A stretch of DNA of 64,000 nucleotides. Origin: Bradyrhizobium sp. Ec3.3. GTDB taxonomy: Bacteria > Pseudomonadota > Alphaproteobacteria > Rhizobiales > Xanthobacteraceae. The stretch is from positions 342,286 to 406,285 of the forward strand of contig NZ_AXAS01000003.1 of assembly GCF_000472925.1 (NCBI RefSeq), given 5' to 3'. The position numbers were made by a program, and so were the translations under genes. The notes under the pieces were generated by a model. It worked only from the letters and a program-made list of their open reading frames with translations, did no database searches and had not been told where the DNA came from. Below, piece by piece: positions 62,895-64,000 of the stretch; the stretch's first letter is position 1, and each line of letters opens with the position of its first letter.

Positions 62895-63686
62895 ATGGTT
62901 CATTGCTGCCGCCCTATTTGGAAATACAGGGAAACAACCCCCGTGTGGTCGGCGATCAACGGACGTGTAAGCAATCGGCTGGCCCGGCATTTCGCGGTCT
63001 CGCCGCATCGGCTGTCGGCTCATGCGCCAATGGTCAGCTTCACCTTCGATGACGCTCCCGACAGCGCCGCGAACCTTGGCGCCCCCATGATGGAAGAGCA
63101 TGGCGGCCGCGCCACGTTCTATCTGGCCGGCAGCCAGATCGGGCAGTGGTCGGGTCACTGGCTCGGGTTGTCCAACGACGCTATCCTGAGGCTCCATCAT
63201 CGTGGCCATGAGATCGCTTGCCACACGTTCTCGCATCGCCGCGCGGCAGATCTCGATCAGGCCGGGCTCGCGCGCGAGATCGAGCAGAACCGCAACTACT
63301 TTCACGCGCTCGACCCGACGATCAGGCTCGAGAATTTCGCCTATCCGTATGGTCTCGCCTCGATCTGGCGCAAGCCGCAGCTCGCCAGGAAGTTCCGCTC
63401 GGCACGCGGCATCCTTCCCGGCGTCAATCGCGACGTCATCGACCTGCAGCTCCTGCGTTCCACGCCCTTGATCGACAAGGATATCGATGCCGGCGGCATC
63501 GATCGCTATTTCGACGAGACCGCTGCGAGTGGCGGCTGGCTGATCTTCTATGGCCACGATGTCATCAACCAGCCGAGCCCCTATGGCTGCTCGCCGTCGT
63601 TGTTGCACCACGCATTGAAGGCGGCGCAAAAGCGCGATGTTCCGATCGTGACGGTCGCCGAAGCCCTGCGGCGAATCGGGGCTTAG
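62895..63686 (+). CDS. Polysaccharide deacetylase family protein
   Basis: The 263-residue NodB-homology protein has motif 1 VSFTFDDAPDS, with the two aspartates that bind metal and act as base, and motif 2 HEIACHTFSHRR with the metal histidines. A later block, AYPYGLASI and LIFYGHDVINQ with a catalytic histidine, completes the site. It removes acetyl groups from a polysaccharide, peptidoglycan or similar. A later in-frame GTG at 62943 is an alternative start. No secretion signal is visible, which is unusual for an envelope polymer enzyme and may mean a cytoplasmic acceptor. Confidence 0.85.
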   Translation: MVHCCRPIWKYRETTPVWSAINGRVSNRLARHFAVSPHRLSAHAPMVSFTFDDAPDSAANLGAPMMEEHGGRATFYLAGSQIGQWSGHWLGLSNDAILRLHHRGHEIACHTFSHRRAADLDQAGLAREIEQNRNYFHALDPTIRLENFAYPYGLASIWRKPQLARKFRSARGILPGVNRDVIDLQLLRSTPLIDKDIDAGGIDRYFDETAASGGWLIFYGHDVINQPSPYGCSPSLLHHALKAAQKRDVPIVTVAEALRRIGA

Positions 63687-63711
63687 CGCTCTTTCCTCCT
63701 TCTCCCCTAGT

Positions 63712-64000
63712 GGGCCTGTTGCGTTACTGGCTTTTGAGGCCAAGACAGGTCAGGGAAGAAGCTAGTTGTCGGAGTAGCGGGCCGACGATGGAGCGGCTCA
63801 TGCTCCTCGGCGGGCGGTTCACGCAGCGATTGCGGCCCACCGCCTCATGTTGAACGCGATGGAGGCGAGCAGAACCTGCCCGTTTGCCTTGATGAGGCCG
63901 ACGTATCGGATGCAAGTCAATCGCATGCGGCGTTTGAGGGTGGCGAAGGTCGTCTCCACCTGCGCTCGCCGTCGTGCGATGAGAAGGTTGTAGCGTTTGA
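63712..64000 (-). mobile_element. IS5-family insertion sequence, one end (continues beyond window)
   Basis: A recognisable terminus GGGCCTGTTGCG begins at about 63712, right after CTAG (63707-63710). The transposase C-terminal part (below) is encoded inward on the minus strand. The terminal sequence and transposase tail fit the IS5 family, where many groups insert at short T/A-containing targets. The other end and the target duplication lie outside the window, so intactness cannot be judged. Confidence 0.75.
63819..64000 (-). CDS. IS5-family transposase, C-terminal fragment
   Basis: On the minus strand an open frame enters from the right edge and stops at 63819-63821 (TGA). The visible ~60 residues contain NLLIARRRAQVETTFATLKR, then RMRLTCIRYVGLIKANGQVL and ASIAFNMRRWAAIAA, which is the end of the DDE domain and C-terminus of IS5-type transposases (including the final catalytic-glutamate helix VETTFATLKRR). 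The start is outside the window. Codon use and a divergent position next to the deacetylase gene agree with an insertion. Confidence 0.82.
   Translation of the reverse strand, partial: KRYNLLIARRRAQVETTFATLKRRMRLTCIRYVGLIKANGQVLLASIAFNMRRWAAIAA

Overview
This looks like a chromosomal segment of a GC-rich alphaproteobacterium, most likely Bradyrhizobium or a close relative. The evidence is the strong GC bias at third codon positions, several families of imperfect palindromic intergenic repeats of the kind scattered through Bradyrhizobium genomes, an amino acid:[carrier protein] ligase with the zinc-ligand positions of the Bradyrhizobium enzyme, and an IS5-type transposase at the right edge. 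No rRNA, tRNA or CRISPR array was seen. The species call is an inference from content, not from a database search.

Layout. 1-1849: a cut DsrE-like gene, a persulfide dioxygenase-rhodanese fusion and a small charged protein (sulfur handling). 2181-4810: two convergent MFS transporters. 4970-9154: a LolD/LolE-like ABC exporter with a Tat-exported lipocalin-like AttH protein, then a MAPEG protein. 9673-15465: an orphan branched-chain-type binding protein and a two-gene RND efflux pump without an outer-membrane partner. 15824-20842: iron-dependent dehydrogenase of the maleylacetate reductase type, acyl-CoA synthetase, SDR, a BKACE enzyme and a small membrane protein. 21031-26521: a five-gene peptide/opine-type ABC importer. 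26621-37361: an acyl-CoA catabolic block (biotin-dependent carboxylase with two subunits, a second BKACE, AraC regulator, GST, two acyl-CoA dehydrogenases, and a divergent acyl-CoA synthetase). The substrate of this block cannot be read from the sequence.

37365-48068: two separate GT2 glycosyltransferases, an XRE regulator divergent from a VIT/VWA protein that ends in an LPKTA sorting signal, its class GN sortase, a DUF1614 membrane protein, an ADP-forming acyl-CoA ligase and an orphan MCE/MlaD protein. 48234-53509: a Baeyer-Villiger-type flavoprotein, a secreted trypsin-like protease, a HAD hydrolase, and mtnP-mtnA of methylthioadenosine salvage. 53713-57505: a carrier protein divergent from an acyl-CoA dehydrogenase-like flavoprotein, an amino acid:[carrier protein] ligase and a GNAT-like protein. 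This is the most unusual locus here, with a coherent chemical logic but no known product. 57743-62831: methyltransferase, class IV aminotransferase, HSL-type esterase, and a metY-metA operon preceded by a potentially structured leader. 62895-64000: a polysaccharide deacetylase and one end of an IS5-family element.

Between genes there are at least 17 palindromic repeats in several families. Most sit in convergent or co-directional gaps, often a few bases from a stop codon, so they may serve as RNA 3' ends or folded spacers.
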